Shown here piece after piece: positions 62,990-64,000 of a stretch of DNA of 64,000 nucleotides. A program made the position numbers and the translations under genes. The stretch lies in NCBI GenBank assembly GCA_947499595.1, contig CANMOY010000005.1, positions 169,314 through 233,313 on the forward strand, given 5' to 3'. The DNA is from an uncultured Mesonia sp. GTDB lineage: Bacteria > Bacteroidota > Bacteroidia > Flavobacteriales > Flavobacteriaceae. Position 1 is the stretch's first letter. Every line of letters starts with the position of its first letter. The notes below the pieces were generated by a model. That model saw nothing but the letters and a program-made list of their open reading frames with translations, was not told the origin of the DNA and searched no databases.

Positions 62990-63871
62990 CTAGTTTTTAA
63001 TCAGTTTCTGAGTATAAACTTGCTTACCACTTCTAAGTTTTAAAAAATAAACTCCGCTAGCTAAATTTGAAATATCATAGGTTTCTTGCTGATGAAATGT
63101 TTTTATCAGTTTACCTTGTAGGTTGTAAAGTTTTATTTGATCTAAATTTCTGGTTGATTTAATATGAAATTGATGGCTTGCCGGGTTGGGGTATAGGCTA
63201 AAGTTTATTTTCTCTTTTGAAGCTGTATGCAAATTTTCACAATCATCTGAATAGGAAAGAACGCCGGTTTGTGAGTTGTAGGTAACGTTCCAACTTGCAT
63301 AAACACCTTGTGCATTTTGAGCCGCAACAGGATCTGTTACATTTATGCAGATGTCTTGCCAGTCTCCAGTAAAATTCATAGTTAAATTAGTTAGATTGAC
63401 ATCGCTTCCTTCTAAATCTATAAATTCTAACGCACCCACATCTAAAGATTCTAAGGTGGTTAAATTAGGATTGTTGGTTAAATATAAATGAACTAATATA
63501 TTATTATGAGTATCACCTTGACTTGTAAAATACAATTCTTCCAGCGCTGTTAAAGTTGACAAATCTAAGTAAGGAGGTATATCTACTTCACCTGAATTAA
63601 TAAAGCCTATCCCACTAATATTTAGTACCTGTAAAGCAGTAAAATCTTCTATTCCTTCGATATCTGAAATAGGAAGATGACTGGACGCACTTAAATCTAA
63701 ATGCGTAACTTGGTCTATATCTGAAGTTAAGACTTGATAATTAACTGTATTATCACTATCGATTCCCAAATCGATTAAGGTTTGCTCAAAATTATTATCG
63801 AATATAAACGTAGTTTGAGTAAAACCTACTAAACTTATCAAAAATACGAGAGTTGTTATTAATGTTTTCAT
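62990..63871 (-). CDS. Secreted leucine-rich-repeat-like protein with T9SS type A sorting domain
   Basis: A 293-residue protein with a signal peptide (1-18, ending GFTQ). Residues 20-175 have short repeating L-x-x-L-x-L segments (VTHLDLSASSHLPISDIEGIEDFTALQVLNISG, LSTLTALEELYF, NPNLTTLESLDVGALEFIDLEGSDVNLTNL), typical of bacterial LRR proteins. The C-terminal 75 residues form a T9SS type A domain (INFSLYPNPASHQFHIKS, LYNLQGKLIKTF, YDISNLASGVYFLKL, YTQKLIKN). It should be secreted through the outer membrane and may bind proteins or glycans. Beyond it (63872-64000) nothing is recognised. Confidence 0.86.
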   Translation of the reverse strand: MKTLITTLVFLISLVGFTQTTFIFDNNFEQTLIDLGIDSDNTVNYQVLTSDIDQVTHLDLSASSHLPISDIEGIEDFTALQVLNISGIGFINSGEVDIPPYLDLSTLTALEELYFTSQGDTHNNILVHLYLTNNPNLTTLESLDVGALEFIDLEGSDVNLTNLTMNFTGDWQDICINVTDPVAAQNAQGVYASWNVTYNSQTGVLSYSDDCENLHTASKEKINFSLYPNPASHQFHIKSTRNLDQIKLYNLQGKLIKTFHQQETYDISNLASGVYFLKLRSGKQVYTQKLIKN

Positions 63872-64000
63872 AATGATTTTTTATTGAATTACTAAATTTT
63901 TGCTTTCAATCACTTGACCATCATGTATTATACTGAAATAGGTTGACCTTTTTTACGGTCTTTTTTGGTTGATTAACTACTACTTTTAGATAGTAAGTTC

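Overview
The window is a chromosomal segment of a low-GC member of the Flavobacteriaceae (Bacteroidota). The evidence is: A-tail or TAnnTTTG-type promoters with no Shine-Dalgarno sequences, many SPII lipoproteins, two proteins with C-terminal type IX secretion (T9SS) sorting domains, DUF4270/DUF2480/DUF3078 proteins, a Bacteroidota-type SdhCAB, and the gene orders glmS-DUF4270-GT5 domain/panC-panD and rpoN...ExbD-ExbD-ExbB. Most of it is core genome; no phage, integron, CRISPR array, transposase or rRNA is visible.

Layout. 1-3012 (minus): 5' part of glmS, a DUF4270 lipoprotein and a stand-alone GT5 N-terminal domain. 3124-7883 (plus): panC, panD, a UPF0104-type membrane protein, an esterase-like protein lacking its nucleophile, and radA. 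7968-9697 (minus): an OmpA-like lipoprotein and exonuclease III. 9831-16356 (plus): a 1133-residue outer-membrane protein, an RluA-type pseudouridine synthase, rpoN and a PAP2-like membrane protein. 16357-21493 (minus): a small beta-barrel, an ExbB/ExbD energising operon, tRNA-Ser(GGA), asparaginase and TatD. 21570-24058 (plus): a retropepsin-like protease, a T9SS cargo protein, a rearrangement scar and a YceI-type lipoprotein. 24392-29596 (minus): 2-oxoglutarate dehydrogenase E2 and E1, and a polyprenyl diphosphate synthase. 29733-36307 (plus): TetR regulator plus a tripartite RND efflux pump. 36380-44827 (minus): the SUF iron-sulfur operon, with two lipoproteins built into it. 45160-46218: thiL. 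46274-48590: an ACT-like protein divergent from aspartate kinase. 48799-52540: an alpha/beta hydrolase, a class C beta-lactamase-family hydrolase and an aminopeptidase P. 52875-54834: an unassigned lipoprotein/beta-barrel pair. 55000-58495: sdhCAB. 58569-63871: threonine dehydrogenase, a lipoprotein, an NTF2-like protein, an M13 peptidase and a T9SS leucine-rich-repeat-like protein.

Functional links: odhA/odhB and sdhCAB are TCA-cycle modules, and SUF supplies the Fe-S clusters needed by SdhB. The ExbB/ExbD complex would energise outer-membrane transport. The most notable signals are (i) a mosaic pseudogene at 22880-23306, in which the 3' end of an odhB-like gene is fused at a microhomology to a 5'-truncated retropepsin paralog; (ii) META-like and NlpE-C-like lipoproteins inside the SUF operon, one overlapping sufS and sufE by 4 bp on each side; (iii) two genes whose -7 box lies exactly 4 nt before the start codon, predicting leaderless mRNAs; and (iv) back-to-back -7 boxes forming a dyad between aspartate kinase and an ACT-like protein. 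Nothing in the window can be claimed with confidence as a wholly new system.
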